A DNA stretch of 64,000 nucleotides, taken from NCBI GenBank assembly GCA_018242725.1, contig JAFEBI010000001.1, forward strand, positions 67,008 through 131,007. The letters are read 5' to 3'. Below are positions 26,070 through 36,658 of this stretch, piece by piece. A program made the position numbers and the translations under genes. The notes under the pieces were generated by a model. The model saw only the letters and a list, made by a program, of their open reading frames with translations, did no database searches and was not told the origin of the DNA. Numbering within the stretch: position 1 is the first letter of the stretch; every line of letters begins with the position of its first letter. Source of the DNA: Nitrospira sp. GTDB taxonomy: Bacteria; Nitrospirota; Nitrospiria; Nitrospirales; Nitrospiraceae.

Positions 26070-27983
26070 CTACTGATAGCTTCGCATGGTCGGAGGGACG
26101 AATTCGAACGCCAGCGGTTCCTTATGCAAAACCGGCACAGCTTGATCCCGATACTCCCATGCCGCCACATAGGCAAAGCGAGCATCATCGCGCCGTGGCT
26201 CACCATCCTCTGTTTGATATTCCTCGCGAAAATGCGCGCCACATGACTCCTGACGATGGAGGGCGTCGTGACAGAGCAATTCGGCGAATTCGAGATAGTC
26301 CGCTACCCGTCCCGCATACTCCAACTCCTGGTTGAAGGAATCTCCTGACCCGGTGACCATCACATCCCGCCAAAACTCCTCACGAAGCTTGGGAATCGCT
26401 TGCAACGCTGAGGTGAGCCCCCCTTCGGTGCGTGACATACCGCAATGATTCCACAAGAGCGTCCCCAGCTCTCGATGAAACATGGCCGCGGTCCGATGTC
26501 CCTTCACCGTAAGCAGCCGGTTGATCCGAGTCTCAACCAGCTGAATCGCCCCACGAGCCTCCGCATGATCCTCCGGAATAGGGAGGAGGTTTGCCGTCGC
26601 CAGGTAATGGCCAATGGTATAAGGAAGGATGAAATAGCCATCGGCCAATCCTTGCATTAATGAGCTGGCACCCAACCGGTTAGCACCATGGTCAGCAAAG
26701 TTTGCCTCACCGATGACGAAGAGTCCCGGGACCGTGCTCATCAAATTGTAATCCACCCAGAGTCCTCCCATCGTATAGTGCGGCGCCGGGTAAATCCGCA
26801 TGGGAGCTTGATAGGCATCCTCTCCTGTGATGCGATGGTACATGTCGAAGAGATTTCCATAACGCTCGCGGACCACGTCTAGCCCTTGTTGCTCGATGAC
26901 GTCCGAAAAATCCAGATACACACCCTGGCCGCCTGTCCCGACACCGCGCCCTTCGTCGCACACAACTTTGACTGCCCGTGAGGCAATATCTCGCGGAGCA
27001 AGATTCCCGAACCGGGGGTATCGCCGCTCGAGAAAATAATCTCGTTCTATTGAAGGAATATCCCCGGGCAACCGATGATCCGGTGACACCTTCGGCACCC
27101 ATAATCGGCCATCGTTCCTGAGCGACTCGGACATCAGGGTCAACTTGGCCTGATGCGCACCACCCGGTGGAATGGCCGTCGGATGAATCTGGGTAAAACA
27201 TGGATTGGCGAACGCGGCTCCATGCTTCCATGCTCGGTAGGTGGCCGTCACGTTGCATCCGCTCGCATTGGTGGAGAGATAGTACACATTACTGTACCCA
27301 CCCGTGGCCAATACCACGGCGTGGGCCGTGTGCGCGCTGATCCGTCCGGTGACCAAATCTCGAGCCACAATGCCCCGAGCCTGACCATCGACCAAAATGA
27401 GATCGAGCAGTTCCGTGCGCGGGTGCATCGTGACCTGACCACGTTCGATCTGCCAACAGAGTGCCGAATAGGCGCCTAATAGGAGCTGTTGCCCCGTCTG
27501 CCCCCGACAGTAGAACGTCCGGGAGACTTGAACGCCTCCAAACGACCGGTTCGCCAATTGACCGCCATACTCTCGGGCAAAGGGGATACCAAGCGCCACA
27601 CATTGGTCGATGATCTGTGTACTGACCTGGGCAAGCCGGTACACATTGGCCTCTCGGGAGCGGAAATCACCGCCTTTGATCGTGTCATAAAACAATCGCC
27701 CGACACTATCTCCGTCGTCCTGGTAGTTCTTCGCCGCATTAATTCCCCCCTGCGCGGCAATGCTGTGAGCCCGGCGCGGGCTATCGTGGAAACAGAAGCA
27801 CTCCACGTGATACCCGAGCTGTCCCAGGGTCGACGCCGCACTTGCGCCGGCCAGACCGGTACCCACAACGATCACGGTGAGCTTTCGCTTGTTGTTGGGG
27901 CTGACCAACTTTTCGCTGAATCGGTGCCGATCCCATTTACTTTCCAAAGGTCCGGACGGAATTTTTGAATTCAGCCTCGTCAT
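26070..27983 (-). CDS. frdA: Succinate dehydrogenase/fumarate reductase flavoprotein
   Basis: A 637-residue flavoprotein. FAD-binding N-terminus [19 protein letters not shown] (about 37-55), the covalent-FAD region [20 protein letters not shown], the substrate loop PTAIPPGG and the capping-domain segment [15 protein letters not shown] with the catalytic Arg region are intact; [11 protein letters not shown] and [19 protein letters not shown] close the FAD site. It catalyses succinate/fumarate interconversion. Its ATG overlaps the sdhC stop by one base (TGATG). The long first 30 residues before the FAD motif fit this subgroup. Confidence 0.95.
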   Translation of the reverse strand: MTRLNSKIPSGPLESKWDRHRFSEKLVSPNNKRKLTVIVVGTGLAGASAASTLGQLGYHVECFCFHDSPRRAHSIAAQGGINAAKNYQDDGDSVGRLFYDTIKGGDFRSREANVYRLAQVSTQIIDQCVALGIPFAREYGGQLANRSFGGVQVSRTFYCRGQTGQQLLLGAYSALCWQIERGQVTMHPRTELLDLILVDGQARGIVARDLVTGRISAHTAHAVVLATGGYSNVYYLSTNASGCNVTATYRAWKHGAAFANPCFTQIHPTAIPPGGAHQAKLTLMSESLRNDGRLWVPKVSPDHRLPGDIPSIERDYFLERRYPRFGNLAPRDIASRAVKVVCDEGRGVGTGGQGVYLDFSDVIEQQGLDVVRERYGNLFDMYHRITGEDAYQAPMRIYPAPHYTMGGLWVDYNLMSTVPGLFVIGEANFADHGANRLGASSLMQGLADGYFILPYTIGHYLATANLLPIPEDHAEARGAIQLVETRINRLLTVKGHRTAAMFHRELGTLLWNHCGMSRTEGGLTSALQAIPKLREEFWRDVMVTGSGDSFNQELEYAGRVADYLEFAELLCHDALHRQESCGAHFREEYQTEDGEPRRDDARFAYVAAWEYRDQAVPVLHKEPLAFEFVPPTMRSYQ

Positions 27984-28660
27984 CAGCGTACGATCCTCAA
28001 AAAGACGGCAAGAACGATCGCAACGTTTCCTAGGACCACGATCAGCCCGATCACAGGTCCGAACGCTTTCAGCAACCGACTCAGCCCCGCGTGCTCAAAT
28101 CCCATCGTCTGTACGCTACTGGATATCGCATGGGTCAGATGGAGGCCGAGCCCCACCTGCCCTGCAAGATAGATAATGACCATGAAGGGATTTTGGAAAG
28201 CATGCACCACCTTGCCGTAGACATCCCGATGGCCTTCCGCATCAAGGTGATCAGAGAACGCAGGATCAATGACTCCGGCCGTGAGATGAAGGAGGTGGAA
28301 GCCGAGAAATACCAACAGGGTCATTCCAGAGATCGCCATGGTGCGGGAAGCGATCGACGCCTGTCGATAGCGGTGGATCAGGTACCCAACGGGACGTGCA
28401 CGACGATTTCGCACACTCAGCTGGACTGCGAGTCCAATGTGAAACACCGCCATACACAGTAACCCGATGCGGGCCGTCCAGAGCAAGATCGGCATATCAC
28501 GGAGAAAGGCGGCATACCTATTCAGCGCGTGGGCTCCTTGGAACAGCTGAAGATTCCCCAGCATATGAAACACGACGAATACCACAAGCCCTAGCCCGGT
28601 CAGGGCAATGACCATCTTCTTACCGGCTGAAGATTGGAAATGACTGAAGAGGCGTATCAT
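27983..28660 (-). CDS. sdhC: Succinate dehydrogenase cytochrome b subunit
   Basis: A 225-residue membrane protein with five predicted helices, of the single-polypeptide b558 type (TIGR02046-like). Heme-ligand His candidates lie in [36 protein letters not shown] and [10 protein letters not shown]. It anchors FrdA/FrdB and exchanges electrons with the quinone pool. ATG 28660 is preferred; a TTG one codon upstream (28663) is equally possible. A perfect TATAAT lies 8 bases before the ATG and no ribosome binding site is visible. Confidence 0.92.
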   Translation of the reverse strand: MIRLFSHFQSSAGKKMVIALTGLGLVVFVVFHMLGNLQLFQGAHALNRYAAFLRDMPILLWTARIGLLCMAVFHIGLAVQLSVRNRRARPVGYLIHRYRQASIASRTMAISGMTLLVFLGFHLLHLTAGVIDPAFSDHLDAEGHRDVYGKVVHAFQNPFMVIIYLAGQVGLGLHLTHAISSSVQTMGFEHAGLSRLLKAFGPVIGLIVVLGNVAIVLAVFLRIVR

Positions 28661-28668
28661 CAAGAGCC

Positions 28669-28674
28669 ATTATA
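28669..28674 (-). promoter_or_regulatory. Predicted -10 box of sdhC-frdA-frdB
   Basis: A perfect TATAAT on the minus strand, 8 bases before the ATG at 28660 (5 before the TTG at 28663). No clear -35 hexamer is found at 16-18 bases. The position implies a leaderless or nearly leaderless mRNA. Confidence 0.4.
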
Positions 28675-28885
28675 CAATGAACGACGCGTGCAGGATCGCT
28701 TTGTCTGTCCACCTCACATCACACATCCTTAGTTCAAACGGCTCGCTACGCTTGACCATCTTTCGACGACTACACTCCAAGCCATATGAGACACTTCCTT
28801 GCTCCATGGAACTGGATAAGGCGATGACGAAGAGCACGGGCATCGACGCCGATGTCATCGGCATCATTCTTCATACATTCACGGC

Positions 28886-30136
28886 TTATCTGATGTGGGC
28901 AGACGTCGACTCGCGAGGGGTGACTCGGCGGACCTGAAGTTCAAGCTGTTCGGAAGGATTAAGCCCCGGGACCAGCACATCCATCGCCATGACGCAGTTG
29001 CGGCCGCTTTCCTTCGCGGCGTACAGCGCTCTATCTGCTTGATCGATCAACTCCAGTGGAGCTTGGGCGCCAAATGCACTGGATGACACGCCGATACTCA
29101 CCGTCAGTGTCATGCCGGATACCATTCGCACACGGTTACCAGCTTCCGCGGCGACACGAGCTCGAAGACGTTCCGCCAAAACCGTCGCCTCGCCCAAGAT
29201 CGTTCGTGGGAACATCAGACAGAACTCTTCGCCTCCATAACGTCCGACCATATCCGTCAGCCGCAATCCAGACTGAAGGCAATCCGCGACAGCTTGGATC
29301 GCTTGATCCCCGACGGCATGCCCAAATCCATCGTTCACGCGCTTAAAATTGTCAATGTCGACCATGAGACAGCAGAGTTCACTCCCTTGTCCACGCCCCT
29401 CGGCAAACGCCGCCTCAAACTGGGCATAAAATGCGCGCCGATTGAGGCATCCTGTCAAGGCGTCACGTGAGGCCAGACGCACCAGCTCGCCATTTTGTCG
29501 TAGGACTTCGGTCTGTGCGGCCTCCAGGCTTGCGACTGTCCGCATCAGTGCCTCATTGAATTCCGTCAGCTGCCGGTTCGCCTGCTGAAGCGCCATGGTC
29601 CGCTCATCGACGAGCTTGCTCAACTCACTCACCTGGCCTGCAACCGTTCTCGCGAGGTCCCATTTCCGACACAGCGCAGTCGCGAGCTGCAACACCTCGA
29701 TGCTATTGAACGGCTTCTGGAGGATCAGCAACTTATCAGTTCGCCCAATTCGGTCTCTGATCTCATCCCACGGTTGGTCGGAATAGGCGGTACAGATCAC
29801 GACTTGTAACGCAGCATCTGCTCCCCAGAGACGCTCGATGGTCTCCAGCCCGTCCCAACCGGGCGGCATCCGCATATCCACAAAAGCCACCGCATATGGC
29901 TTCCCCTCTTTAACCGCCGTTTCAACTATGGTCAGCGCGGTAGCCCCTTGCTCTGCGCAAGTGACCGTAAACTGATCGTTGTTCGAAGCAGGATTGGACT
30001 CGCCGAATAAAGAGCTCCGTGCCTGCTCCAGAGCCTCCGATCCCATATACGGCCGTAGAATTTTCAGGAAATCATGGTGAATCGACACATTGTCGTCCAC
30101 GACCAGAATGCGCCGATTGATCTCGTCCCCTGTCAC
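28886..30136 (-). CDS. Response regulator diguanylate cyclase (REC-GGDEF)
   Basis: 416 residues from GTG 30136, chosen for its GGAGGAG ribosome binding site; the frame extends 18 codons further upstream into the previous gene. A receiver (RRILVVDDNVSIHHDF; phospho-Asp in [12 protein letters not shown]; Lys in LQKPFNSIEV) is followed by a coiled coil and a GGDEF domain with active-site GGEEF (GRYGGEEFCLMFP). The inhibitory site RLTD lies five residues before it. It should make c-di-GMP from two GTP when phosphorylated. It is the last gene of the five-gene signalling operon and its only recognisable output. Confidence 0.93.
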   Translation of the reverse strand: MTGDEINRRILVVDDNVSIHHDFLKILRPYMGSEALEQARSSLFGESNPASNNDQFTVTCAEQGATALTIVETAVKEGKPYAVAFVDMRMPPGWDGLETIERLWGADAALQVVICTAYSDQPWDEIRDRIGRTDKLLILQKPFNSIEVLQLATALCRKWDLARTVAGQVSELSKLVDERTMALQQANRQLTEFNEALMRTVASLEAAQTEVLRQNGELVRLASRDALTGCLNRRAFYAQFEAAFAEGRGQGSELCCLMVDIDNFKRVNDGFGHAVGDQAIQAVADCLQSGLRLTDMVGRYGGEEFCLMFPRTILGEATVLAERLRARVAAEAGNRVRMVSGMTLTVSIGVSSSAFGAQAPLELIDQADRALYAAKESGRNCVMAMDVLVPGLNPSEQLELQVRRVTPRESTSAHIR

Positions 30137-30171
30137 TCCACACTCCTCCGACAACTCTCGATCATGATGCC

Positions 30172-31431
30172 TTAACTCGCTTCGGCGCACAGCAGCTGAG
30201 CAGTTGGTTTCCTAAGCCGCATCATGCACCAAAATATCGAGCCTCGTCCGGGAATACTCTCAACCCCCGCTGTTCCGCCCATCATCTCAGCTAACTGCTT
30301 CACCATCGCCAAGCCGAGTCCGGGCCCGCCGAACTTGCGTGTGGTGCTGCCATCGGCTTGCGTGAAGGGTGTAAAGAGATTGGCTTGGCTCGCCGGTTCC
30401 ACACCAATTCCTGTATCCTGCACCTCCAGACACAACTCCGTCTGCTCAACGTCATCATCAACCACCGTCATGGAAACGGTCACCTGGCCTTGCGCGGTAA
30501 ATTTAATTGCGTTTCCAATGAGGTTCATGAGGATCTGGCGAATGCGTACCGGATCGCCAACATACTCGTGGCCGACGGCTTCGGATAGGATGGCCGTTAA
30601 CTGAAGCCCCTTGTTTCTCGCCTGCACCGAGAAGAGTTCCTGCGTGTCCGTCACAAGTTGACGAAGATCGAAGGAGATCTGCGCAAGCTTCAGCTTTCCG
30701 CCTCCAATTTTTGAAATATCCAGAATGTCATCGATGATCTGAATGAGTGTCTGACTGGACTTCTGCAACGTTTGCAGATACCGCCGCTGCTTGTCATTCA
30801 GTGGCGTTTGCATCAAGAGTTCGCTCATACCCAGAATCCCATTCATCGGCGTGTGAATTTCATGGCTCATGTTGGCCAAGAACTGTGACTTGGCAACATT
30901 GGCAGCCTCGGCGGCCTGCAGACGCTGGTGCGCCTGACGGGCCAAGTTCCACTTTGTCGTGAGCGACATTGCCAGTTGAGAGACTTCAACGCTGGAAAAA
31001 GGCTTTTGCAGGATCAGCAGGCGATCGTCAGGACCGACTCGCTCGATGATCTCTTCCCAAGAATGATCGCTGTACGCCGTGCAGATCACCGCCTGAATCT
31101 CTGGATCGACCGCCCAGAAATGTTCGATCGTCTCCAACCCGTCCCAGCCGGGAGGCATGCGCATATCCACAAACACCACGGCATAGGGTCGATCTTCCTG
31201 GAGCGCCTTCTGAACCAAGGCCAACGCAGCTTGCCCCTGATCTACGCAATCCAACTCGAACCGGATCAGCGGCTTCGGGCGTGGAGTGCCGCCAAAAACG
31301 GCTGCACGGATTTCGTCCAGATTGTGCGCCTCGTTCTCCGGCTGAAGAATTTTTCGAAAGTCATCGTGGATGAGCACATTGTCATCGATGACCAAAATCC
31401 GTCTATTTTCAGGATGTTTCATCAGCCTCAT
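30172..31431 (-). CDS. Receiver-histidine kinase (REC-HisKA-HATPase)
   Basis: A 419-residue cytosolic protein. The N-terminal receiver ([43 protein letters not shown]) belongs to the same type as its neighbours. A coiled coil leads to a HisKA domain whose H-box reads [11 protein letters not shown] (Arg replaced by His) and a HATPase_c domain with N, G1 (DTGIGVEP) and an altered G2 box [10 protein letters not shown] (Thr replaced by Pro). The kinase may still be active. ATG 31431 is used; ATG 31422 is an alternative. Genes lie 36 bases apart on both sides. Confidence 0.88.
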   Translation of the reverse strand: MRLMKHPENRRILVIDDNVLIHDDFRKILQPENEAHNLDEIRAAVFGGTPRPKPLIRFELDCVDQGQAALALVQKALQEDRPYAVVFVDMRMPPGWDGLETIEHFWAVDPEIQAVICTAYSDHSWEEIIERVGPDDRLLILQKPFSSVEVSQLAMSLTTKWNLARQAHQRLQAAEAANVAKSQFLANMSHEIHTPMNGILGMSELLMQTPLNDKQRRYLQTLQKSSQTLIQIIDDILDISKIGGGKLKLAQISFDLRQLVTDTQELFSVQARNKGLQLTAILSEAVGHEYVGDPVRIRQILMNLIGNAIKFTAQGQVTVSMTVVDDDVEQTELCLEVQDTGIGVEPASQANLFTPFTQADGSTTRKFGGPGLGLAMVKQLAEMMGGTAGVESIPGRGSIFWCMMRLRKPTAQLLCAEAS

Positions 31432-31467
31432 CGTCGCTCGAGCAAATCAGATGAACGGTCTTGTTCG

Positions 31468-33351
31468 TTAGGCAGCCCGCGACTCACCCGTCGGCAACCA
31501 CTGCTGCACCACATTGCGAATCTCTTTCAGACCCGCCGGCTTCGAGAGGAACCCATCCATGCCCGCAGCAAGGCAAGCCGCTTGATAGCTGCTGACAGCG
31601 TGGCCGGACAGCGCGATTACCGGAACGGGCTTTCCGTCGGATCCGGTCAATCGACATCTTCTAATTTCCCTACAGGCAGTTAATCCATCCATTTCAGGCA
31701 TCTCACAGTCCATGAGCACCAAGTCGTATTGGACACGCCTCATCGCCTCCAGCGCCTCCTTGCCCGTACTCACCACATCGGCTGACTCACCACAGAGATC
31801 CAGCATGCGTACGAAGACCTCTTGATTCGTTGAATTGTCCTCAGCCAGCAGAATACGTGCGCGGGGTCGTGGCTTTGAGGAGAGGCCACCGGGAGACTTC
31901 GTCACCTGCGTAAAACGTGTAACGGGCATGGCAGGTTGATCGGATGGCTGGTTCTCAACGACACTCAGGTCCTGAGCGCTCTGTTTCTGAAGGCGAACCG
32001 TAAACCAGAATGTTGAGCCTTGTCCTGGTGTGCTTGTAAGCCCAATATCACCGCCCATCAATCGGACAAGACGTTGCACGATGGCAAGTCCCAAACCCGT
32101 CCCTCCGTATCGCCGCGTGATCGAGGCATCCGCCTGGATAAAGGAGTCGAAGATGGTGTGCTGCGCCTCAAACGGAATGCCAATTCCGGTATCACACACC
32201 GTCATTTTGAAGAGGGCGCTATCAAGACGATCCTCGACACGGTCAATATGGATCAGGACACTACCACGCTCCGTAAACTTGACGGCATTACCTACGAGGT
32301 TCACCAGAATCTGCCTCAGTCTGACACCGTCTCCCCGCCATATGGCGGGGAGTTCGGGATCGATCTGGCATTCTAAGCTAACCCCCTTCCTTCGCGAAGG
32401 CTCATGAAACAGACCTATGACTCCCCGCACCGTTGCCACCAGGTCGAGCTTCGCGATGTGGAGGTCGAGCTTGCCTTCCTCCATCTTGGACAGATCAAGG
32501 ATGTCATTGATGATCTCAACCAGCTGTTCGCCGTTACTATGGATGGTCTGAACAAAGTACCGCTGCTGGTCGTTCAAGGGAGTCGAGAGCAACAGTTCAT
32601 TCATGCCGAGCATCCCGTTCATGGGAGTTCGGATTTCATGACTCATATGCGCCAAAAACTGCGACTTGGCCTGGTTAGCATTGTCCGCATCCACTTTGGC
32701 CTTTTTCAATGCCTCCACCGTTTTCTGCAGTTCGCTATTGCGCTGTTGAAGCTCGACCGTCCGTTCGGCCACCTGTTGTTCGAGGCGCTGGTTGGTCCCG
32801 AGAAGTTCCCGGTTGCGGGCATTGACCTGTGCAACGAGGTCTTCAATCTGTAACCGAACATCACGCCCCAACTCCCACTTGCGCGTCAATGCGGCGGCAA
32901 TCTGCTGGACCTCGATCGCGTCGAACGGTTTGCGCAAGATCAGCAAACGATCGCTCATACCCAACCGTGCCGCAATTTCTGCCCACGAATGGTCCGAATA
33001 GGCTGTGCAGATCACAACCTGAATGCGACCATCGACCTCCCAAAGTCGCTCTATCGTTTCCAGGCCATCCCATCCCGTCGGCATCCGCATATCGACGAAT
33101 GCCACGGCATAGGGGCGCCCCTCCTGCCTCGCCATCTGCACCAATGCGAGAGCCGCCTGTCCCTGAACCGCGTAATCCAACTCGAAGCAATCCAGCGCTT
33201 CCACAAGCGGCGCCCCACCAAACAAATCCTTGCGCGCGTGATTCAGATCTTTGTCTTCCGGTTGAGACTGAAGAATCCGCCGAAAATCTTCATGGATCGA
33301 CTGATTGTCGTCGACGATCAAGACTCGAGGATTCGTGCTGTGGTTATCCAT
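31468..33351 (-). CDS. Hybrid histidine kinase (REC-HisKA-HATPase-REC)
   Basis: A 627-residue cytosolic protein. The N-terminal receiver ([38 protein letters not shown]) is of the operon's shared type. A long coiled coil (about 165-235) precedes a canonical HisKA domain ([15 protein letters not shown]), a HATPase_c domain ([29 protein letters not shown]) and a second, conventional receiver ([34 protein letters not shown]). Signal reception must be by phosphotransfer into the first receiver because there is no sensory or membrane domain. Confidence 0.92.
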   Translation of the reverse strand: MDNHSTNPRVLIVDDNQSIHEDFRRILQSQPEDKDLNHARKDLFGGAPLVEALDCFELDYAVQGQAALALVQMARQEGRPYAVAFVDMRMPTGWDGLETIERLWEVDGRIQVVICTAYSDHSWAEIAARLGMSDRLLILRKPFDAIEVQQIAAALTRKWELGRDVRLQIEDLVAQVNARNRELLGTNQRLEQQVAERTVELQQRNSELQKTVEALKKAKVDADNANQAKSQFLAHMSHEIRTPMNGMLGMNELLLSTPLNDQQRYFVQTIHSNGEQLVEIINDILDLSKMEEGKLDLHIAKLDLVATVRGVIGLFHEPSRRKGVSLECQIDPELPAIWRGDGVRLRQILVNLVGNAVKFTERGSVLIHIDRVEDRLDSALFKMTVCDTGIGIPFEAQHTIFDSFIQADASITRRYGGTGLGLAIVQRLVRLMGGDIGLTSTPGQGSTFWFTVRLQKQSAQDLSVVENQPSDQPAMPVTRFTQVTKSPGGLSSKPRPRARILLAEDNSTNQEVFVRMLDLCGESADVVSTGKEALEAMRRVQYDLVLMDCEMPEMDGLTACREIRRCRLTGSDGKPVPVIALSGHAVSSYQAACLAAGMDGFLSKPAGLKEIRNVVQQWLPTGESRAA

Positions 33352-33390
33352 ATGAATGAATACCGGCTCCCCATCGAGAGCGTCTCCCCT

Positions 33391-34266
33391 TCACGGTTGA
33401 TCGCTTCCTTCGGTCTCTTGTCTTCGGCTGGCCAAGAACTCATGCATATCCTTGATCAAGGAGAGCAGATCCTGTGCGCAATGCCCAAGAGTCGACGCAT
33501 GCTGACGCTGGACAGGATTCAGAGGGCTATCGAGCAACAGGGTGACTTTCGCTACTAACTCATTCATCGGTGTCAGAATCTCATGACTCATGATCGCGAG
33601 AAACTCTTCCTTCTGGCGAAGCATTGCCTCGACCGGTTCCTCTGAATCAGCAGAGTCGGATCCGGTTATTCGACTGGCAATTTGCTCCTGAAGTCGTTGA
33701 TTGATTGCGCGTACGTCGGTCGTCCGTTGACTCACATTCTCGGCCAACCCCTCAATCTGTTGCTTCACCGCGCGAGCCAGATTCCATTTCTTGGTCAAGG
33801 CATTGGCCATTTGGACGACCTCGACACTGTTGAACGGTTTCATGAGAATGAGCAACTTGTCGGTATCACCGATACGACGACTGACGTCTTCCCATGGATG
33901 GTCAGAATAGGCCGAACAGATGACGATGTGGATTTCTGGATCGACATACCAAAGATGCTCGACGGTCTCGAGCCCGTCCCAGCCAGGAGGCATACGCATA
34001 TCCACGAAGGCCATCGCATAGGGCATCCCGCTCTGACGAGCCGTCTGAACAAGCCCGAATCCCTCGCGGCCTTGAGTGGCAAACTCCAGTTCATACGACA
34101 CATGCGTGGGAAGGGTCGGGGTCTCCCCAAACAGGGCCGCCCGTGCGTGGTCCAGTGCTCCCGATTCTATCGGCGGGGACAAGATTTTCCTGAAGTCCTC
34201 GTGAATACTGACATTGTCGTCGATGACGAGAATCCGACGGTTGATGACATCTCCATTGACGGTCAT
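33391..34266 (-). CDS. Receiver protein with DHp-like helix pair and no ATPase domain
   Basis: A 291-residue protein. The receiver ([42 protein letters not shown]) fills the first 150 residues, followed by a coiled coil. A HisKA-type H-box (IMSHEILTPMNE) and dimerisation helices come next. The protein then ends without any HATPase_c domain, and the reading frame is not interrupted by an obvious mutation. It could be a phosphotransfer protein in the manner of a histidine phosphotransferase, or a decayed kinase. ATG overlaps the stop of the upstream kinase (ATGA), so the two are coupled. Confidence 0.82.
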   Translation of the reverse strand: MTVNGDVINRRILVIDDNVSIHEDFRKILSPPIESGALDHARAALFGETPTLPTHVSYELEFATQGREGFGLVQTARQSGMPYAMAFVDMRMPPGWDGLETVEHLWYVDPEIHIVICSAYSDHPWEDVSRRIGDTDKLLILMKPFNSVEVVQMANALTKKWNLARAVKQQIEGLAENVSQRTTDVRAINQRLQEQIASRITGSDSADSEEPVEAMLRQKEEFLAIMSHEILTPMNELVAKVTLLLDSPLNPVQRQHASTLGHCAQDLLSLIKDMHEFLASRRQETEGSDQP

Positions 34267-36173
34267 GCCGCCGCCTCAACAAGGACCAACGGCAGATCCA
34301 ATGTGAACGTCGCACCCTGTCCTTCACCGGCACTTTGCACCTGCAAGGCGCCGCCAAGATTCTTTGCCACAATGGCGGAACTATGCAATCCAAGCCCATG
34401 GCCGGCTTTTCGTGTGGTAAAACCCTGCGCAAAGAGTTTGGAGAGGTTCTCTGCCTTGATTCCCCCGCCCGTGTCGATCACTTCCAATCGTGCGAAGGCG
34501 CTGCCGGTCGGCACGCCAATCCGCAACGTAAGACAGCGCGTGCTCTTCGGGTACTCGACCATGGCGTTCTTGGCATTCGTGATGAGATTCACTAGTACCT
34601 GTAATACCTGATGCCGATCCGTCATAATCGTTGAGATGGGACGATATTCCCGCACCACTTGGATGTGATACTTCTCCGGCTCAGGCATCGCCATGACCAG
34701 GGCCTGTTCCATCATGTCTTCGACCGAGACAGGCTCCCGAATACTCCCCGCACGTGCAATATCTTGCTGCGACATGATTACTTGCTTGATGTGATCAACT
34801 TTTTTAACCAGCGAGTCGAGCTCCAGTTGGATGGTCTGATGGCTTCCACTAAGCGACTCAGCGACCAACCCCAGATAAGAAGGAATCTGCTTCCCCTTTG
34901 GATCAGCCGTCAGAAAGGATTGCAGATTGTCCTGATGCTCGTTGAACAGCGCCGCGATGCGGCAGACATCGCCCACCATCGGTTTCTTGAGCGTCTTGAG
35001 CAAGGTATCCGTCGAGACGTTGATGCTGTTGAGTACATTGCCGACATTGTGAAGCACACTCGACGCAACATCAGCCATACCCGCTTGGCGCGAGGCATTC
35101 ATCAACTGTTGATACAATTTTTCCTTTTCGGCTTCGGCTTTTTTTCGGTGATCCATCTCGATGTGCAGATTGGTATTCGTCACCTCGAGTTCCTGGTTCT
35201 TTTGGAGAATCTGAACACGGGAGACCTCCAGCTCATTGTTGGCCTCCTTGAGTTGTGAATTAGCTCGATCCAGTTCAGTGACGTCGTGAAATGAGACGAG
35301 AGCGCCTCGCACCGTAGACCCATCATCCATGATTGGGACTGTCGTCACGATGAACTTTTGAAAGGCTCCCCCCACCCCGTGCAAGACGAGTGGAATATTG
35401 TCTTGCGGTTGCTTATCCATAATCGCCCTGGTCCAGGGATAAACGGTCGGAGATTCACCGGACGCTGCAACCTTCCAGTCAATCGCGCCAAGGTCGGTGC
35501 CGATCAGTGCGGTCAAGGGCTTCCCTACCGAACGACTGAATGTTTCATTGGTCAGAACGATCAGGTCCCGGGTGTCGATCATCACCACACCCTGAGTGAG
35601 TGCATCGAGTGCGGCTTTGACTCGCGTTGGAACAATGCCGGATGGGTCTAATTGTCGAAGGGTGCGTTTCATAAAGACAAGATAGCCAATAAACCCCATC
35701 ACACTGACGAAGGTGAGGAAACGCATCCATGGATCGTTCAGAAATCGCTCCATCTCCGACACCTCGGCCTTGCGAAACGCGATTTGAAGTACCCCCCACG
35801 ACTGGTCTCCGGCAAAGATCGGAACTTGGATAAATTCCAGTGATGATGCACCACCGGATGGTGGTACCCAGATGTGGATGTGGTCACCAATCTGCGCAAG
35901 AACCTTTCCGCCTTGAAGAACCAGGGCCAACGAACGGATCTCAGGATTCCGCTGGACAAACCGTGCCATCGACAGTTTGATGGTTTCAATCTGCTGATGC
36001 TCCGCCAACGCAGAGTATTGAACTGCCAAGGCTTCAGCCACGTCGCGACGATATTCAAAATCTTGGCGATCGTGGTTAGGGACTAGATCAACCAAGGCAT
36101 CACCCGCCAGCATGACGCTGAGCGTCAGACTCGTGAGACCAAAGCTGATCCAGACCAAAGGACTCACATTCAT
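34263..36173 (-). CDS. Membrane sensor histidine kinase with HNVGN-type H-box
   Basis: A 636-residue protein. Helix 1 (about 6-28) and helix 2 (about 172-192) enclose a periplasmic sensor of about 145 residues. A PAS domain (about 205-320) and a coiled coil follow. The dimerisation helix has the sequence SSVLHNVGNVLNSIN instead of the SHEIRTP form. HATPase_c is intact (NLITNAKNAM; DTGGGI; HGLGLHSSAIVAKNLGG). It has no receiver. As first gene of the operon, and the only one with a membrane sensor, it is the likely phosphate source for the four receiver proteins behind it. The ligand is unknown. Confidence 0.9.
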   Translation of the reverse strand: MNVSPLVWISFGLTSLTLSVMLAGDALVDLVPNHDRQDFEYRRDVAEALAVQYSALAEHQQIETIKLSMARFVQRNPEIRSLALVLQGGKVLAQIGDHIHIWVPPSGGASSLEFIQVPIFAGDQSWGVLQIAFRKAEVSEMERFLNDPWMRFLTFVSVMGFIGYLVFMKRTLRQLDPSGIVPTRVKAALDALTQGVVMIDTRDLIVLTNETFSRSVGKPLTALIGTDLGAIDWKVAASGESPTVYPWTRAIMDKQPQDNIPLVLHGVGGAFQKFIVTTVPIMDDGSTVRGALVSFHDVTELDRANSQLKEANNELEVSRVQILQKNQELEVTNTNLHIEMDHRKKAEAEKEKLYQQLMNASRQAGMADVASSVLHNVGNVLNSINVSTDTLLKTLKKPMVGDVCRIAALFNEHQDNLQSFLTADPKGKQIPSYLGLVAESLSGSHQTIQLELDSLVKKVDHIKQVIMSQQDIARAGSIREPVSVEDMMEQALVMAMPEPEKYHIQVVREYRPISTIMTDRHQVLQVLVNLITNAKNAMVEYPKSTRCLTLRIGVPTGSAFARLEVIDTGGGIKAENLSKLFAQGFTTRKAGHGLGLHSSAIVAKNLGGALQVQSAGEGQGATFTLDLPLVLVEAAA

Positions 36174-36630
36174 GATAGACCCACCCTTTATGAGCGTCTC
36201 CGGTTCTTACTCGGCTTCTAGCATGAAGAAGTTAAGACCCGGTCCATACCGCAGAATGGCTGTTCTCTCGGTCTCTCGATGACCGGATCCCCCCCCCTCC
36301 AGACCTTCCATTTGTCTTTGAGCTATGGTGATCAGAACCGGATAGATCGGCATAAACCACGAATGCGTCGAAGAGGAAACACCAGCATAGATCTGCGCGT
36401 GCCAATCTTTCCTGGTATTAGGGGTATGAAAACCCTCTTTGCTCCACTCCAGAACCTCTCAGCTCAAGCAATTTCCACTTGGACCATCTGTTCCCTTAGT
36501 GAATTCTTGATAACCCTTTGTTCATCATGACAAAATTAATCTTTTATTCACACTTCACGGACTGTGAAATACACAGTTGTGCCTTTTTTGATACAGATCG
36601 ACATTTTATTGATTTAATACTTTACATTTA
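36174..36630. other. Intergenic control region between the signalling operon and lpxC
   Basis: About 460 bases with no supported gene. The part from about 36530 on is strikingly AT-rich compared with its surroundings and leads to the lpxC promoter. The divergent sensor-kinase operon must also start here. Confidence 0.6.
36554..36577. promoter_or_regulatory. Two overlapping perfect dyads, possible operator
   Basis: TTCAC-N5-GTGAA (36554-36568) overlaps ACTGTG-N5-CACAGT (36561-36577). Both arms match perfectly. They lie about 55-75 bases upstream of the predicted lpxC -35 box, where an activator or repressor of either divergent transcript could bind. The binding protein is unknown. Confidence 0.35.
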
Positions 36631-36658
36631 AAATCATGATGTTATGATAATTTCAATA
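36631..36658 (+). promoter_or_regulatory. Predicted lpxC promoter
   Basis: TTTACA (36631-36636), 16-base spacer, TATGAT (36653-36658) in AT-rich DNA. A start near 36665 would give a 5' leader of about 65 bases with a normal GGGAGGA ribosome binding site. Confidence 0.5.

Noticed and set aside
28677-28937. 86-codon plus-strand frame between sdhC and the GGDEF gene
   Set aside because: Overlaps the sdhC promoter region and the GGDEF 3' end; no domain or ribosome binding site.
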